Origin: Flagellimonas_A sp039592695
GTDB lineage: Bacteria > Bacteroidota > Bacteroidia > Flavobacteriales > Flavobacteriaceae
Assembly: GCF_039592695.1 (NCBI RefSeq)
Contig: NZ_JBBUTK010000001.1
Coordinates: 1,178,001 to 1,242,000, forward strand
Direction: 5' to 3'
DNA: 64,000 nt
The first letter of the stretch is position 1. Each line of letters begins with the position of its first letter. Positions 51,486 through 60,964 of the stretch are shown here, one piece after another. Both the position numbers and the translations under genes were made by a program. A model generated the notes under the pieces. The model searched no databases. It was not told where the DNA came from and saw nothing but the letters and a program-made list of their open reading frames with translations.

Positions 51486-52487
51486 ATGAATAATCCTATA
51501 ATCCAAACTCTTCCCTTGGGTTTCCCCTGGCAAACCCAAGACCCCTTTTTGTTTTGTGTGCATCATTTAGACCATTACCCAAAAGGCAATGATGACATGG
51601 GGCCTGACCCAAAATTGTTACAGGGCCGAAATTTGGGCAATGATTTCACTTTAAAGGACGGATGGCGCATGTATCACGGCCAGACTGTGCCCGGTTTTCC
51701 CTATCATCCACATAGAGGTTTTGAAACTATCACTATTGTGAACAAAGGTTTCTGTGACCATTCAGACTCTCTTGGGGCCGCTGGCAGGTTCGGGCAGGGC
51801 GATGTACAATGGATGACCGCTGGCCGTGGGGTGCAGCATTCTGAAATGTTCCCCTTATTGAATAAGGATAAAGACAATCCGTTGGAATTGTTTCAAATAT
51901 GGCTGAACCTCCCGAAATCGGACAAGTTTGTCGACCCCCATTTTAAAATGCTCTGGCATGAAGAGATACCGATTGTTGATGAGGAAAATGCCAAAATCAA
52001 GATAATCGCTGGAAGCTATAAAAATACCCAAGCAGTATCACCCGCCCCTAATTCTTGGGCCGCCAATCCTGAAAATGAAGTTGCTGTATGGAACATCCAC
52101 GTAGATGCCGATTCAGAATACATAGTACCAGCGGCCAAAAGCGAAGTATCGCGAACACTATATTTCTATGAAGGATCGGAAATCTTTATTGGCGACCGTA
52201 AAATCAATCCGAATTTCGGAATCATTTTGGAAGCATCCCAAGATGTCAACATCAAAATCGGAAGCGAAAAAGCACACTTTTTATTGCTTCAGGGCAAACC
52301 CATCAACGAGCCCGTCGCCAAATACGGTCCGTTTGTGATGAACACCCAAGAAGAGATACAACAGGCGATGGATGAATACCGCCTGACACAATTTGGGGGT
52401 TGGCCGTGGCCCCATGCCGATAATGTTCATGATAGAGAAAGAGGTCGGTTTGCCAAATATCCTGATGGGAAATTGGTAGAAAAATAG
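51486..52487 (+). CDS. Pirin family protein
   Basis: The 333-residue bicupin has the pirin metal-binding motifs in the N-terminal cupin: YHPHRGFETIT (two His) and GRGVQHSEMFP (His and Glu). The C-terminal cupin has a pirin_C-like core. Pirins act as quercetinases or redox-sensing cofactors; the role here is unknown. It is an isolated gene 88 bp downstream of the VOC gene, on the same strand. Confidence 0.87.
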   Translation: MNNPIIQTLPLGFPWQTQDPFLFCVHHLDHYPKGNDDMGPDPKLLQGRNLGNDFTLKDGWRMYHGQTVPGFPYHPHRGFETITIVNKGFCDHSDSLGAAGRFGQGDVQWMTAGRGVQHSEMFPLLNKDKDNPLELFQIWLNLPKSDKFVDPHFKMLWHEEIPIVDEENAKIKIIAGSYKNTQAVSPAPNSWAANPENEVAVWNIHVDADSEYIVPAAKSEVSRTLYFYEGSEIFIGDRKINPNFGIILEASQDVNIKIGSEKAHFLLLQGKPINEPVAKYGPFVMNTQEEIQQAMDEYRLTQFGGWPWPHADNVHDRERGRFAKYPDGKLVEK

Positions 52488-52624
52488 GGGTTTTCACACT
52501 TTTCAGGATACGTCTCTGCATTTCTCCATGGGCATTATCATCAATGATGGTATTAAAAAGAAGGGCAATTCGGTAGGGTTTTTGCCGTTGTACTTGTTAT
52601 TTAGCCTAATATTCAAATCTTACG

Positions 52625-53071
52625 ATGGTTATGAGACTAACAAAATTTTATTTCTTGATTTTTGCGGCAGTTACAGTAGCAACCTTTGTTGGCTGTAGTA
52701 ATGACGACGACACGATGGCCCAAGTGAGGGTGAATGGTGTGGTATTCGATAATGGTGATGATTTCAACGGGGACGTTGATGGCGATTTCACAGGAAATGG
52801 TGGAAGTGCTACCAGAACCTTCGTTTGGTTGAACAACTTGACCAGGGCAGATTATAATGCTGACATTACTGCCACTGCCGAAGGTACTTTTAACATGACA
52901 GTTTTGGATGCCGATGGCAATACCGTTTTGAACAGGTCATTGAATGGTGACGTTGAACCGGATTCTTTTTCAGGTGTAACCGATGCGGGAGCTTCCGGAG
53001 TCTGGTCGGTAACGATAACTGTTGACTCTTTCAATGGGGATGGAAGTTTTTCATTGAGCGAAGGTGACTAG
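52625..53071 (+). CDS. Small Asp-rich lipoprotein
   Basis: The 148-residue protein has a lipobox (TFVGC, Cys at residue 24) followed by SNDDDT. The mature part is Asp/Gly/Asn-rich with a beta-sandwich feel and a pseudo-symmetric pattern (FNMTVLDADGNTVLNRSLNGD), resembling small surface-exposed lipoproteins of Bacteroidetes. A second in-frame ATG at 52631 is possible. No family is recognised. It is followed by a clear terminator. Confidence 0.75.
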   Translation: MVMRLTKFYFLIFAAVTVATFVGCSNDDDTMAQVRVNGVVFDNGDDFNGDVDGDFTGNGGSATRTFVWLNNLTRADYNADITATAEGTFNMTVLDADGNTVLNRSLNGDVEPDSFSGVTDAGASGVWSVTITVDSFNGDGSFSLSEGD

Positions 53072-53098
53072 AAAAAATGTATGACCAAAAAAAGTTGG

Positions 53099-53128
53099 GC
53101 CCAGAAAACTGAAATTCTGGGCTTTTTT
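53099..53128 (+). terminator. Intrinsic terminator after small lipoprotein gene
   Basis: The stem GCCCAGAA/TTCTGGGC is followed by TTTTTT, 28 bp past the stop codon at 53071. Confidence 0.9.
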
Positions 53129-53155
53129 ATTTTAGGAATCACTGAAAAAGAGTGT

Positions 53156-54463
53156 TTAAACCCGCTCAATTTTAGCCCCGATGGCCCTCAACCGCTCATC
53201 TATATTTTCATAACCCCTATCAATCTGTTCGATATTATGAATGGTAGAAGTTCCTTTGGCAGAAAGTGCCGCAATCAAAAGCGATACCCCAGCACGGATA
53301 TCAGGAGAGGTCATTGTCGTCGCCTTAAGAGTCGATTTAAAATCATGGCCGATGACCGTTGCCCTGTGCGGGTCGCACAGAATAATTTTTGCGCCCATAT
53401 CCAACAACTTATCCACAAAAAACAGGCGGCTTTCAAACATTTTTTGGTGAATGACCACCTCGCCCTTTGCTTGGGTCGCCACAACCAATAATATGCTCAA
53501 CAAATCGGGTGTCAAGCCTGGCCATGGGGCGTCGGCAATGGTCATGATCGATCCATCTATATAGTTTTGTATTTGATAGCCATTGTCATGTCTGGGGATA
53601 TGAATGTCGTCGCCTTGCTTTTCCAACTGAATGCCCAACCTACGAAACGCATTGGGTATCTGACCCAAATCAGCCCAACTCACATTTTTAATGGTCAACT
53701 CGCTTCGGGTCATGGCGGCCAGCCCCACCCAACTTCCGATTTCAATCATATCTGGCAGCATGGTGTGTTCAGTGCCCCCCAAACTTGGTACGCCTTCAAT
53801 GGTCAGCAAATTTGAGCCAATGCCCTCAATTTTGGCCCCCATACGCACCAACATCTTGCAAAGCTGCTGCAGATAGGGCTCACATGCTGCATTATAAATC
53901 GTGGTCGTTCCTTCGGCAAGCACCGCAGCCATAACAATATTGGCGGTACCGGTCACAGAAGCCTCATCTAAAAGCATATAGGTTCCCATGAGCTTTTCAG
54001 CCTCTACACCATAGAAATATTCTTCTCTGTTATAGCGGAATTTTGCGCCGAGCTTTATGAATCCCTCAAAATGGGTGTCAAGTCGGCGGCGACCGATTTT
54101 ATCCCCGCCTGGCTTGGGAATATAACCCTTACCAAAGCGGGCCAGAAGCGGGCCCACCAACATTATAGAACCACGAAGTCCACGCCCATCTTTTTTAAAT
54201 TTATCGGATTGTAGGTAGTTGATATCGACATCATCTGCTTTGAATGAATAGGAACCTTTGCCCTTCTTCTGAACTTTTACCCCTAAATCTTTGAGCAACT
54301 CAATGAGTTTGTTTACGTCAACGATATCCGGTATGTTGTGAATCGTAATTTCATCTGGCGTAAGCAAAACGGCACAGAGTATCTGAAGTGCTTCATTTTT
54401 AGCTCCTTGAGGCATGATTTCTCCGCTGAGCTGATGCCCTCCTTCAATCCTAAAAGTTCCCAT
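53156..54463 (-). CDS. murA: UDP-N-acetylglucosamine 1-carboxyvinyltransferase (MurA), Cys-to-Asp variant
   Basis: The 435-residue EPSP-like enzyme starts peptidoglycan synthesis by adding enolpyruvate to UDP-GlcNAc. The substrate-binding Lys-Asn is in PQGAKNEALQ and the fold repeats of the family are complete. The catalytic loop reads PKPGGDKIGRR: Asp121 replaces the Cys (Cys115 in E. coli) attacked by fosfomycin. The same change is known to make MurA of mycobacteria and chlamydiae insensitive to the drug. It is followed on the minus strand by no gene, and the DUF4290 gene lies 16 bp upstream, probably in one operon. Confidence 0.93.
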   Translation of the reverse strand: MGTFRIEGGHQLSGEIMPQGAKNEALQILCAVLLTPDEITIHNIPDIVDVNKLIELLKDLGVKVQKKGKGSYSFKADDVDINYLQSDKFKKDGRGLRGSIMLVGPLLARFGKGYIPKPGGDKIGRRRLDTHFEGFIKLGAKFRYNREEYFYGVEAEKLMGTYMLLDEASVTGTANIVMAAVLAEGTTTIYNAACEPYLQQLCKMLVRMGAKIEGIGSNLLTIEGVPSLGGTEHTMLPDMIEIGSWVGLAAMTRSELTIKNVSWADLGQIPNAFRRLGIQLEKQGDDIHIPRHDNGYQIQNYIDGSIMTIADAPWPGLTPDLLSILLVVATQAKGEVVIHQKMFESRLFFVDKLLDMGAKIILCDPHRATVIGHDFKSTLKATTMTSPDIRAGVSLLIAALSAKGTSTIHNIEQIDRGYENIDERLRAIGAKIERV

Positions 54464-54479
54464 TTATATACTGAAAGGT

Positions 54480-55127
54480 TTAATGGCGTTTTTTTCGATT
54501 GCCGCGATTGCTCTTCTTGTGGTTGTTGCTGCGATTTGATTTTTGGGTTCGGCCTCTTAAAAACTGATTGCTTTCAGTCAAATTCTCTCCATCTGGGGCC
54601 AAATCGATTTCACCATTGCTCAATTCTTTTAGGTGCTCAAAGATAACAGCGTCTTCTACACTGTCTTTGTTCCAGTTCAGGTAGCATTTTTTCATGTGGT
54701 TGGCAATGGCATATTCGAGGCCATCACGCATATCGCCTTTTTCCCATTTCACCGCAACATCGATCATACGTTTGATGTTGTTGCCGTAAAAGCGATATTT
54801 TGGGTGGTTTTGTGGATAATCCAACGGTTCAGGGCGTTGTTGCAATACCTCTTTTGAGGTAATTGGAAAGGGAGAATCAACATCCAGCTTAAAATCAGAC
54901 ATGATGAAAAGTTGGTCCCATAGTTTATGTTGAAAATCGGGCACATCCCTTAGATGGGGTTGAAGGTTGCCCATAACACTGACAATGGCCTTTGCCACTC
55001 GATTGCGTTCTTCTCTGTCTTCAATGCCCACGGCATGGTCGACCATTTTTTGAAAGTGCCTACCGTATTCGGGTATATGCAATTGAGGCCTTTCGGTATT
55101 GTACTCTAGGTTTTCTACTGAATTCAA
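54480..55127 (-). CDS. DUF4290 family protein
   Basis: The 215-residue soluble protein has typical wording of this Bacteroidetes family (LEYNTERPQLHIPEYGRHFQ; HKLWDQLFIMSDFKLDVD; DGLEYAIANHMKKCYLNWN). The tail is rich in Lys, Arg, Asn and Ser (KSNRSNNHKKSNRGNRKKR), suggesting nucleic-acid or ribosome contact. The start appears to be TTG at 55127. It is conserved next to murA. The function is not known. Confidence 0.83.
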   Translation of the reverse strand: MNSVENLEYNTERPQLHIPEYGRHFQKMVDHAVGIEDREERNRVAKAIVSVMGNLQPHLRDVPDFQHKLWDQLFIMSDFKLDVDSPFPITSKEVLQQRPEPLDYPQNHPKYRFYGNNIKRMIDVAVKWEKGDMRDGLEYAIANHMKKCYLNWNKDSVEDAVIFEHLKELSNGEIDLAPDGENLTESNQFLRGRTQKSNRSNNHKKSNRGNRKKRH

Positions 55128-55213
55128 ATTCGGAAAGTTTTAAAAATTAAAGCTGAAGCGTGCTTTTCAATAACGGTCGCAAAATACTAAAATTATAGGG
55201 GCCAGACATCCTT

Positions 55214-55501
55214 TTACAACGAAATTACCCCTTCTACCTGCCCAACTTCTTTATATTTTTTGATGACCTCGTCAGGATTTTTAACATTTACGGTCACTGA
55301 AATGCTGGTGTAGTTCCCGTTTTTTGATTTCTTTGATTGAATGACAGCACCCATGTTATCAAAGATGTCGTTGATTTTCTTGATTTTGGAAGCATCTGTC
55401 GGAACAATGAACTTATAAAGATAATCAGAGGGCCAGTCGGTGTTTTCAAGCAATTGTTGTTTCAATCTTTTGTAAAAATCCTCAGGTTTCTCTTTGTCCA
55501 T
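55214..55501 (-). CDS. DUF493 family protein (YbeD-like)
   Basis: The 95-residue ferredoxin-like alpha/beta protein (MDKEKPEDFY at 55501) has DWPSDYLYKFIVPTD, NGNYTSISVTVNV and the C-terminal VEGVISL. YbeD-like proteins resemble allosteric ACT-type regulatory domains; the role is unknown. An upstream in-frame start at 55537 would add 12 residues with no support. It is divergent from the ATPase gene, about 82 bp away. Confidence 0.83.
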   Translation of the reverse strand: MDKEKPEDFYKRLKQQLLENTDWPSDYLYKFIVPTDASKIKKINDIFDNMGAVIQSKKSKNGNYTSISVTVNVKNPDEVIKKYKEVGQVEGVISL

Positions 55502-55583
55502 TCCGCTTTTCTTACAAAGATATAAGTTAGGGTGCAATTTTTATTCCTACCCGCTATTTTATTATTTTGTAATCAAATAAAGA

Positions 55584-56150
55584 TTGTTGGGCTTAAGAAA
55601 AATTGTTGTTACAGGGGCACCGGGCACTGGAAAAACTTCGGTCATAGATGCGCTCGAAAATAAAGGCCACCATTGTTTTCACGAAATCATACGCAGTATG
55701 ACGGCCCGGGCAAGAAGTAGCGACTCCTCAAAACCACAAATCAGCAATCCCCTTGCTTTTGTTGATGACCCCTATAAATTCAACCAAGTGCTCTTGCAAG
55801 GTAGGCTCAAGCATTTTCAGATGGCCGAAGAACTGGGTTTGGAAACGTGTTTTTTTGATAGGGGCATGCCCGACGTGCTAGCCTATATGGACTTTTTTCA
55901 TCAGGAATATGGACAAGATTTTATCGACACTTGTGAAAAAAATAAGTACGATGCCATATTCATTTTACCGCCATGGAAAGACATCTACACCACCGATCAT
56001 GAACGCTTGGAAAGCTATGAACAGGCCGAAGAGTTGCACGAACATCTTCTGAACACTTATAGGCGTTTTGGGTATCAACCGATTGTAGTGCCCAAAGGTA
56101 ATGTTGAATCAAGGGTGAACTTCATACTAGACCATCTAAATTGCATTTAG
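55584..56150 (+). CDS. AAA_28-type ATP-binding protein
   Basis: The 188-residue P-loop protein has Walker A (VTGAPGTGKTSV, about residues 9-20) and LGLETCFFDRGMPDVLAY in the middle. It resembles the small AAA_28 kinase-like ATPases with no known substrate. An in-frame stop (TAA, 55578-55580) lies just upstream and no ATG precedes the P-loop, so translation must start at a TTG (55584 or 55587). It is 1 bp from recQ and probably in the same operon with recQ and fmt. Confidence 0.8.
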   Translation: MLGLRKIVVTGAPGTGKTSVIDALENKGHHCFHEIIRSMTARARSSDSSKPQISNPLAFVDDPYKFNQVLLQGRLKHFQMAEELGLETCFFDRGMPDVLAYMDFFHQEYGQDFIDTCEKNKYDAIFILPPWKDIYTTDHERLESYEQAEELHEHLLNTYRRFGYQPIVVPKGNVESRVNFILDHLNCI

Positions 56151-56151
56151 T

Positions 56152-58047
56152 ATGGCCACACCCAAAGAACTCTTGAAAAATCACTGGGGCCATGATGATT
56201 TCAAAGGATCCCAAGAAAAAATAATCACTACCCTGCTTGAAGGCAGGGATTGTTTGGCACTCATGCCCACTGGGGGCGGAAAATCACTGTGCTTTCAAAT
56301 TCCTGCAATGGCGAAGGAAGGATTATGCGTCGTCTTCTCTCCCTTGGTCGCATTGATCCAAAATCAGGTAGACGAACTGAAGAAAAAAGGCATAAAAGCT
56401 GTGGCATTGGTGGGCGGGCTATCGTTTGAAGACGTGAACAATCTATTGGATAACTGTCAGTTCGGCGGATATAAATTTTTATACCTATCCCCCGAAAGAT
56501 TGCAGCAGTCCATGGTACAAGAACGTCTGCAAGAAATGAACATCAACCTGATCGCCATTGATGAGGCGCATTGCATTTCGCAGTGGGGCCATGATTTTCG
56601 CCCCGCATATCTCAACTGTTCCGCACTGCGTACTTTGAAGCCCGATGTGCCCATTGTTGCCCTGACGGCCACGGCAACGAAAACCACGATAGCTGACATT
56701 GTGGAACAATTACAACTGGATGATCCGTTCATCGCCAAAGATTCGTTCGAACGAAAAAATTTAATGCTCTCGGCAAAATCTGTTCAAGACAAGCGATACC
56801 AGCTGGCACTGGCATTAAAGGTCAATGAAAGTTCAATAGTATATGTTCGGACACGAAAAAACACCGAAATCTTGAGCAAGTTCTTGATGGACCAAGGTTT
56901 GAAAGCCGATTTTTTCCATGGTGGATTGGATTCACATTCAAAAAAGAAAAAGCTGGATGCGTGGTTGCGGGAAGAAACAAAAATCATGGTGGCCACCAAT
57001 GCATTTGGCATGGGCATCGATAAAAGCGATGTGCGCACAGTGGTTCATTATCAATTGGCCAACAGCATTGAAGATTATTTTCAAGAAATCGGCAGGGCCG
57101 GCAGGGATGGCCAACCCGCCAATGTATTGCTGTTATACAACGAGGAGGATTTGTCACAAGCAAAAAGACAATTTTTAGACACGCTGCCCGACAGCACCTT
57201 TCTCAAAAAACTCTATCGCAAGCTCAACACTTTTTTTCAAATTCCGTATGGTGGGGGGCACAATGAACAATTCGATTTTCACTTTCAGGAGTTCTGCAAG
57301 CGGTATCGATTGAACTCTCTTTTGGCATACAACGGTTTGAAGTTACTGGATCAAAATTCGGTCATTTCACTTTCAGAAAATTTTAATAGAAAAAGTACGC
57401 TTCGCTTCTTGGCGGGCAAAGACCGCCTTTTTAAGTATCTGGAAGAAAATCCATCCATGGTCAACATCACACAGACCGTATTGCGAACCTATGGCGGTGT
57501 CTTTGACTTTGATGTGAACATCAACCTGCAATTGATTTCAAAAAAATCAGGTGCCAGTGAAGATGAAATACTCCGTACTCTTGAACGACTTCAAAATGAT
57601 GGCATCATCACCTTTGATGTAAGCAAAAGTGACTTGACCCTGACTTTTTTGGTGCCTCGTGAAGATGACCGAACCATCAACACTTTTGCTGAAAGCATCA
57701 AAAAGCTCAACAGACAAAAGTACGAGCGGTTAAAAAAAATGCTTGAGTATGCCCAAAACGACAAAATCTGCCGAAGCGTTTTCTTATTGAACTATTTTGG
57801 TGAAAGCAACCTCAAAGACTGTGGCAAATGCGATATTTGTCGCAGTAAATTTGCAATTGACAAAGACAGCAGGGAGGTCATCAAGAAAGATGTGCTACGA
57901 ATCATCAAAAAAAACTCGTTGAACTCAAAAGAACTGGTGTCACGACTGAACCACGACGAGACGGATATTTTAAACGCGCTAAAAGAATTGCTTGAAGACG
58001 AACGTATCGTACTAAATGAAATCAATGCCTACCAAATCAAAAAATAG
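56152..58047 (+). CDS. recQ: ATP-dependent DNA helicase RecQ
   Basis: The 631-residue superfamily 2 helicase has motif I MPTGGGKSLCFQ, motif II IDEAHCISQWGHDFRPAY, motif III ALTATATKTT and motif VI QEIGRAGRDGQ. The RQC part has a zinc cluster (CRSVFLLNYFGE to KDCGKCDICRSK) and a winged helix follows. It unwinds DNA with 3'-5' polarity and acts in recombination and repair. Its 3' end overlaps the fmt start by 23-32 bp, so the two are translationally coupled. Confidence 0.93.
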   Translation: MATPKELLKNHWGHDDFKGSQEKIITTLLEGRDCLALMPTGGGKSLCFQIPAMAKEGLCVVFSPLVALIQNQVDELKKKGIKAVALVGGLSFEDVNNLLDNCQFGGYKFLYLSPERLQQSMVQERLQEMNINLIAIDEAHCISQWGHDFRPAYLNCSALRTLKPDVPIVALTATATKTTIADIVEQLQLDDPFIAKDSFERKNLMLSAKSVQDKRYQLALALKVNESSIVYVRTRKNTEILSKFLMDQGLKADFFHGGLDSHSKKKKLDAWLREETKIMVATNAFGMGIDKSDVRTVVHYQLANSIEDYFQEIGRAGRDGQPANVLLLYNEEDLSQAKRQFLDTLPDSTFLKKLYRKLNTFFQIPYGGGHNEQFDFHFQEFCKRYRLNSLLAYNGLKLLDQNSVISLSENFNRKSTLRFLAGKDRLFKYLEENPSMVNITQTVLRTYGGVFDFDVNINLQLISKKSGASEDEILRTLERLQNDGIITFDVSKSDLTLTFLVPREDDRTINTFAESIKKLNRQKYERLKKMLEYAQNDKICRSVFLLNYFGESNLKDCGKCDICRSKFAIDKDSREVIKKDVLRIIKKNSLNSKELVSRLNHDETDILNALKELLEDERIVLNEINAYQIKK

Positions 58048-58996
58048 CAAAAGAGACCTTCGAATCGTTTTTATGGGCACCCCTGACTTCGCCGTTAAGG
58101 GGTTGGATGTCTTGCTCAACAATGGCTATCAGGTTGTTGGCGTCATCACGGCTCCCGATAGGCCCGCCGGCAGGGGCCATCAACTAAACGAATCTGCCGT
58201 AAAAAAATATGCGCTCAAAAACGGATTGACCATTCTACAGCCCACCAATTTGAAAGATGCAGCATTCTTAGAGCAATTAAAATCACTGAATGCGAATTTG
58301 TTTGTCGTTGTTGCTTTCAGGATGTTGCCCATGGCGGTATGGCAAATGCCGGAGTATGGCACTTTCAACCTTCACGCATCATTGTTGCCGCAATATCGAG
58401 GCGCGGCACCCATCAATTGGGCCATTATCAATGGGGAAACCGAAACTGGCGTGACCACTTTTTTCATCGATGAAAAAATAGACACCGGTGAAATCATCCT
58501 TCAAGAAAAAACAGCTATAGGTTCAAAAGAGACTGCGGGTGAACTACATGATAGATTGATGCAGCTCGGTGCTGAACTTATCGTAAAAACAGTACAGTTG
58601 ATTGAAACCGATACTGTACAAGTTATTCCACAGTCTGGGCATGGTGATCTGAAGCCCGCCCCAAAAATTGATAAGGAAACCTGCAACATTGATTGGAATG
58701 CTGACATCAAAGCCATTTTCAACCATATTCGCGGGCTAAGCCCCTACCCCACTGCGTGGACCATTTTGGTCAATGGCGATGAAGAAATCTCCATGAAAAT
58801 TTATGAGGTCGATATGAAAGCAATTGACCATGATGACCCTGTTGGCAAAGTACATTTAGAAAACCGCGCCATGAAAGTGGCTGTGAAGGGCGGATTCATT
58901 TACTTGAAAAAAGTGCAACTTCAAGGAAAAAGGATGATGCCCATCGAAGATGTCTTGAACGGTTTTAGAGCTTCAGAAAGCATTTGTGTGCGCTAA
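58016..58996 (+). CDS. fmt: Methionyl-tRNA formyltransferase
   Basis: The 326-residue enzyme formylates Met-tRNA for initiation, using 10-formyl-THF. The hydrolase/formyltransferase motifs are visible: FMGTPDFAV, YGTFNLHASLLPQYRGAAPINWAI with the active-site Asn and His, and IDTGEIIL, followed by the C-terminal OB domain (ENRAMKVAVKGGFIYLKKVQLQ). An ATG at 58025 is an alternative start. It overlaps the recQ stop. Confidence 0.94.
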   Translation: MKSMPTKSKNSKRDLRIVFMGTPDFAVKGLDVLLNNGYQVVGVITAPDRPAGRGHQLNESAVKKYALKNGLTILQPTNLKDAAFLEQLKSLNANLFVVVAFRMLPMAVWQMPEYGTFNLHASLLPQYRGAAPINWAIINGETETGVTTFFIDEKIDTGEIILQEKTAIGSKETAGELHDRLMQLGAELIVKTVQLIETDTVQVIPQSGHGDLKPAPKIDKETCNIDWNADIKAIFNHIRGLSPYPTAWTILVNGDEEISMKIYEVDMKAIDHDDPVGKVHLENRAMKVAVKGGFIYLKKVQLQGKRMMPIEDVLNGFRASESICVR

Positions 58997-59098
58997 AGGC
59001 GCATCATCATTGGGCTGACGAAATTTGTTAAATTCTGTTGTGTTTATCAACAAACCCTTTAAGTTATTAACAAAAACGCTGATTTCCCTTGATTTTAC

Positions 59099-59128
59099 TT
59101 GCGTCGCAGGCAAATCCATATAAATTTG
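59099..59128 (+). promoter_or_regulatory. Promoter of HU gene
   Basis: TTGC (59099-59102), an 18-bp spacer and TAAATTTG (59121-59128) match the Bacteroidetes TTTG/TAnnTTTG consensus, with the -7 box perfect. The transcript would have a leader of about 40 nt. Confidence 0.65.
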
Positions 59129-59172
59129 TCCAGCATTAATATTATATTAACAACAATTAATTTAATTCCATT

Positions 59173-59445
59173 ATGAACAAAACAGAATTAATCGATGCAA
59201 TGGCTGCCGATGCTGGCATCACCAAAGCAGCTGCAAAAAAGGCATTGGAATCTTTCTTGGGCAACGTAGAGGGATCGCTTAAAAAAGGAAATAGAGTTTC
59301 TTTGGTAGGTTTTGGCTCTTGGTCTGTTTCTAGAAGAAATGCAAGAGAAGGTAGAAACCCACAAACTGGGCAGACTATCAAAATTGCTGCTAAAAATGTA
59401 GTAAAGTTTAAAGCTGGTGCTGATTTGGCAGATGCTGTGAACTAA
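59173..59445 (+). CDS. HU family DNA-binding protein
   Basis: The 90-residue HU-like protein has the standard MNKTELIDAMAADAGITKAAA start and the beta-arm GFGSWSVSRRNAREGRNPQTG that inserts into the DNA minor groove. It binds and bends DNA non-specifically as a nucleoid protein. It has its own promoter (59099-59128) and a strong terminator (59472-59498), so it is a single-gene transcript, as expected for an abundant protein. Confidence 0.95.
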   Translation: MNKTELIDAMAADAGITKAAAKKALESFLGNVEGSLKKGNRVSLVGFGSWSVSRRNAREGRNPQTGQTIKIAAKNVVKFKAGADLADAVN

Positions 59446-59471
59446 ATCATCCCACTTGAAGATATTTTGAA

Positions 59472-59498
59472 AGCATCCCTCGGTTTGGGATGCTTTTT
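59472..59498 (+). terminator. Intrinsic terminator after HU gene
   Basis: The stem AGCATCCC/GGGATGCT with a 7-nt loop is followed by a T-run, 26 bp past the stop codon. Confidence 0.9.
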
Positions 59499-59561
59499 TT
59501 ATGGCCCACTTTTGTGGTTAAAAGATATTGTGTTACATTTAATTGAAACAATTTTCTAATA

Positions 59562-60122
59562 ATGGTCGAAGCCGTACCAGAAAAAGGGAAACTTTTGATT
59601 GCCGAACCTACACTGACAGGTGATGTCTCTTTCAACCGTTCAGTCGTGTTATTGGCAGAGCATAACGAACAAGGCTCCGTCGGATTCATCTTGAACAAAC
59701 CCCTTGAATACAATATTGGTGACTTGGTTTCTGAAATAAAGGCCCCATTCAAGGTCTTCAATGGCGGGCCTGTAGAACAAGATAATCTTTACTTTATCCA
59801 CAAAGTACCCCAACTCATTGAAGATAGTGTAGAAATTGCTGATGGAATCTACTGGGGAGGTGATTTTGAAAAGACCATAGAGCTTATCAACTCAGGTACC
59901 ATTACAGAAAATGACATTCGCTTTTTTCTTGGTTATTCAGGATGGGACTCCCTGCAACTTGACCAAGAGCTCCTGTCTAAATCTTGGGTCGTCGTCAACA
60001 ATGAATACCAGAGTGACCTCATACAAAAACCGGTCAATGCCTTTTGGAAAGAAAAAATGGTGGAATTGGGCGGTGATTACCTCATCTGGTCCAATGCTCC
60101 TGAAAACCCAGGATTGAATTAG
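59562..60122 (+). CDS. YqgE/AlgH family protein
   Basis: The 186-residue protein shows the YqgE pattern: GKLLIAEPTLTGDVSFNRSV, GSVGFILNKPLEY, FNGGPVEQDNLYFIH and FFLGYSGWDSLQLDQEL. The function is not firmly known; it is a housekeeping family. It starts after a 60-bp gap from the HU terminator, and its 3' end overlaps the convergent aminotransferase gene by 4 bp. Confidence 0.9.
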   Translation: MVEAVPEKGKLLIAEPTLTGDVSFNRSVVLLAEHNEQGSVGFILNKPLEYNIGDLVSEIKAPFKVFNGGPVEQDNLYFIHKVPQLIEDSVEIADGIYWGGDFEKTIELINSGTITENDIRFFLGYSGWDSLQLDQELLSKSWVVVNNEYQSDLIQKPVNAFWKEKMVELGGDYLIWSNAPENPGLN

Positions 60123-60964
60123 GCCAATCGCGCCGCCGCATTCAACTTACCAATGAATTTTTTCGACACCTCGCTTGAAAACTCTTTCTTTCGATATTTT
60201 GTAAAAGGTTGTATACCTACCACCACATTGGTCAAAAACAGCTCATCTGCTTTTTGAAGTTCAAATGGTGATATGCTTTCTTCCAACAACTCGTATACAT
60301 CATCACGTTCAATGATCTGCATCAATTTTTTTCGTAAAACACCGTCAAGGCATCCATCTTTAAGGGGGGGTGTTTTTACGGTAGTGCCATTGACCAAAAA
60401 TATATTGCCGTTGATGGCTTCGACCACTTGTTTTGAGCCGTTGAGAAGCATGCAATTGTCATAATCGTTTTCAGTTGCAAATACCCCTGCCACTACATTG
60501 ATGATTTTATTGGTTGTCTTGAGATTTGACAGCATATCAGCGTTGACATAATAATCTTTGAACAATTCAACCTCATAGGCCGCTTCTGATAAAATGTAAA
60601 ATGGAGAATCTAACTTCTTTACCTCAATGACATAAGAGACATCATTGGTTGCCGGGGTATAAAGGCCACCGTCTTTTCTAAAAACCGTAAGCCTCACCCT
60701 GCAAGGCTCATTGGAACAATCGTTTGAATCTACTGTTTTCAAAATCTCATCCTGCAGAAATTCCAACGTAAACTCCATGGGGATTTCCATCCGCAGAACC
60801 CGCATTGATGCCATCAAACGAAAATAATGGTCTTCCCAAAAATAGATAGCTCCGTTGACCACTCGAAGAGTCTCAAAAACCGCATCGCCATATTTGAGAC
60901 CACGGTTCTGGTGGTTTAAAAATGTACTGTCCTCAGAAAGTAGGTTACCGTTAAAATTGACCAT
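60119..60964 (-). CDS. Aminotransferase class IV (PabC/BCAT-like)
   Basis: The 281-residue fold type IV PLP enzyme has the PLP Lys in LKTTNKIIN and the active-site NRGLKYGDAVFETLRV near residues 20-35. Family members are 4-amino-4-deoxychorismate lyase, branched-chain aminotransferase and D-amino-acid transaminase; short length and the FETLRV motif favour the lyase, but this is uncertain. The start codon (60962-60964) directly follows the T-tract of a hairpin, which leaves no room for a normal ribosome binding site. Confidence 0.83.
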   Translation of the reverse strand: MVNFNGNLLSEDSTFLNHQNRGLKYGDAVFETLRVVNGAIYFWEDHYFRLMASMRVLRMEIPMEFTLEFLQDEILKTVDSNDCSNEPCRVRLTVFRKDGGLYTPATNDVSYVIEVKKLDSPFYILSEAAYEVELFKDYYVNADMLSNLKTTNKIINVVAGVFATENDYDNCMLLNGSKQVVEAINGNIFLVNGTTVKTPPLKDGCLDGVLRKKLMQIIERDDVYELLEESISPFELQKADELFLTNVVVGIQPFTKYRKKEFSSEVSKKFIGKLNAAARLA

